Source of the DNA: Pardosa pseudoannulata | Taxonomy: Eukaryota; Arthropoda; Arachnida; Araneae; Lycosidae | Assembly (NCBI GenBank): GCA_032207245.1 | Contig: CM063502.1 | Coordinates: forward strand, 109,395,191 to 109,459,190 | Direction: 5' to 3' | DNA: 64,000 nt | Shown here: in pieces, positions 62,516-64,000 of the stretch | Layout of the letters: every line of letters starts with the position of its first letter | How positions within the stretch are numbered: the stretch's first letter is position 1 | The notes under the pieces: generated by a model | Seen by the model: only the letters and a program-made list of their open reading frames with translations | The model's database searches: none | What the model was told of the DNA's origin: nothing | Position numbers and translations under genes: made by a program

Positions 62516-64000
62516 TCAAATAAGGATGTTGGTAGTAATAATAACAAAAAGTACGAAAAGGCATTAAACTCTTTTAATTAAATCATCTAAATGCAGGCCT
62601 GTAATACCCAGAACCGTTTCTTTGAGATCCATCTTATCATTTTACTAAAAGCTACTGGAAACATACGAAAAATAATTACTTGAATAGAAATCTATTCTAA
62701 TAGTTTATTTAACTTTTTACTATCCTTAATTTTTGCAAGATTTAAAGTGTGGAGATAAACAATCAAATAATTACGAATCTGCAGTAAAAAGAAAAAAACT
62801 GTTAGTAATTTCAACCATAAGGAAATGATTTTATTATTATCCGTGTTAATATTACTATTCTTAATCGTGTTTAAAGTTCTGACGTATATCTGAAAGTTAT
62901 CATCTTTTCACAATGCGATTTGTTTGAAAAGGAAAAATCCGAATGCACAAAATGTGATTATTTTATTTAGTGCCATATTTCAATGAAGAAGAGGGTAATA
63001 ATCATAAAGAAATAGAAAAAACATTAAGCTCTTTTAATTGAAGTCTCTAAATGTAGGCCTGAAATAGGCGTAATTTTTTGTTTTAAAACCATTGTTCGAT
63101 TTTACGAAATTAAAAAAAAACATTTCGGCTTATTAAAACTAAAAGATTAAAACCAATTAAGGTCATACAAGGCTTTCCAAATAATTTATTTAATTTTTTA
63201 TTGGTGTAAATGCTTGTATTATCTACATTGTACAGATACACGTACCAGCGAAATAAATTTTACAATATAAACAAAAAAAACTATAAACAAAAAAAAACAG
63301 TGGTTAGAGATTTTAATAATAAAGAAATAATATTATTATTCTTAGTCAAATTTGATTTTTATAAGATATTTTTAAATTTTCGACGCATATTTTGAAGTTA
63401 TAATGTTTTTGTTACTCCGTTTAACAAAAAATGAGAATTCTAGAAATTATATTGTTTCATTTAGTTAAAATTCAATGTAATATTTTAGTAAGAGTGAGGA
63501 TAGTAATCATAACGTACCAGCGAAGTAATTTTTGAAATATAAAAAAAAACAGTGCTTAGGGATTTTAACCATAAAGAAATAATATTATTATTCTTAGACA
63601 AATTTGATTTTTATACCATCACACGTATCAGCGAATTAATTTTTGCAATATAAACAAAAAAATCATATAAACAAAAAAACTAGAAATGCTAGAAATTCCA
63701 TTGTTTCATTTAGTTAAGATTTAATGCAATGTTTTAGAAAGAGCGCGGATAGTAATCATAACGTACCAGCGAAATAATTTTTGCAATATAAGCATAAAAA
63801 CCTATAAACAAAAAACAGCGGTTAAGGATTTTAACCATAAAAAAATATTATTATTATTATTATTAGGCAAATTTGATTTTTATACTATCACACAGACCAG
63901 TGAATTACTTTTTGCTATATAAACAAACAAAAAACCATATAAACAAAAAAAAGTGGTTAAGGATTTTAACCATAAAGAAATGATAGTATTATTATTAGGC
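62516..64000. repeat. Diverged continuation of the array, running off the window
   Basis: GATTTTAACCATAAAGAAAT-type and AAACARTGGTTAG blocks derived from the 61808 unit recur at about 62790, 63295, 63550, 63815 and 63955. GCAGGCCTG at 62594 recurs as GTAGGCCTG at 63054 (spacing 460). GTAATCATAACGTACCAGCG recurs at about 63503 and 63752. Units are irregular and AT-rich, and the array is cut by the window edge. Confidence 0.75.

Overview
This window reads as AT-rich, non-coding DNA from an animal nuclear genome. An arthropod is most likely, and a chelicerate such as a spider would fit the overall look, but I could not run a search and no marker gene is present. Support comes from the strong A+T bias, very long (AT)n microsatellites, a tRNA-derived SINE family, short hAT-like and TTAA-target (piggyBac-type) non-autonomous transposons, a Helitron-like element and a decayed Tc1 transposase. 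I find no intact protein-coding gene, rRNA or functional tRNA. Almost all long open frames are artefacts: Tyr-Ile runs are translated (AT)n, and most others are chance frames in AT-rich DNA. The window is best read as intergenic or large-intron sequence.

Layout. 0-5 kb: SINE scraps, a diverged duplicated segment (875-1340) and a five-unit satellite-like array of about 480 bp per unit (2353-4660). 5-9 kb: a SINE with perfect 12-bp target duplications that was later split by a hAT-like MITE with perfect 8-bp target duplications, and then partly tandem-duplicated. It is followed by a broken Tc1-family transposase C-terminus whose end lies in a 529-bp tandem duplication. 9-12 kb: an (AT)n tract and a 331-bp tandem array. 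12-22 kb: truncated and complete TTAA MITEs of two families, a Helitron-like element carrying a nested TTAA MITE, and a solo-LTR-like block between two (AT)n tracts. 22-34 kb: mostly featureless AT-rich DNA with a 357-bp tandem duplication, a 153-bp duplication and a few hairpins. A higher-GC patch near 25.9 kb may be a conserved non-coding element. 34-43 kb: another TTAA MITE, three SINEs (two with clean target duplications), a GC-rich patch with perfect E2F-like and CRE-like sites followed by a TATA box, and a duplicated locus in which one copy holds about 660 bp of (AT)n that the other lacks, leading into a 190-246-bp tandem array. 43-58 kb: AT-rich DNA with long (AT)n tracts, SINE remnants, a 627-bp hAT-like MITE and an LTR-like fragment. 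58-64 kb: a 324-bp three-copy array, a GC-richer patch, and a tandem array that runs off the window end.

No genes work together here. The biological content is the layered history of mobile elements, local tandem duplication and microsatellite growth. The firmest results are the nested SINE/hAT/duplication structure at 5.34-6.39 kb and the shared architecture of the TTAA MITEs: a fixed terminus followed within a few bases by a GC-rich palindrome whose sequence differs between copies.
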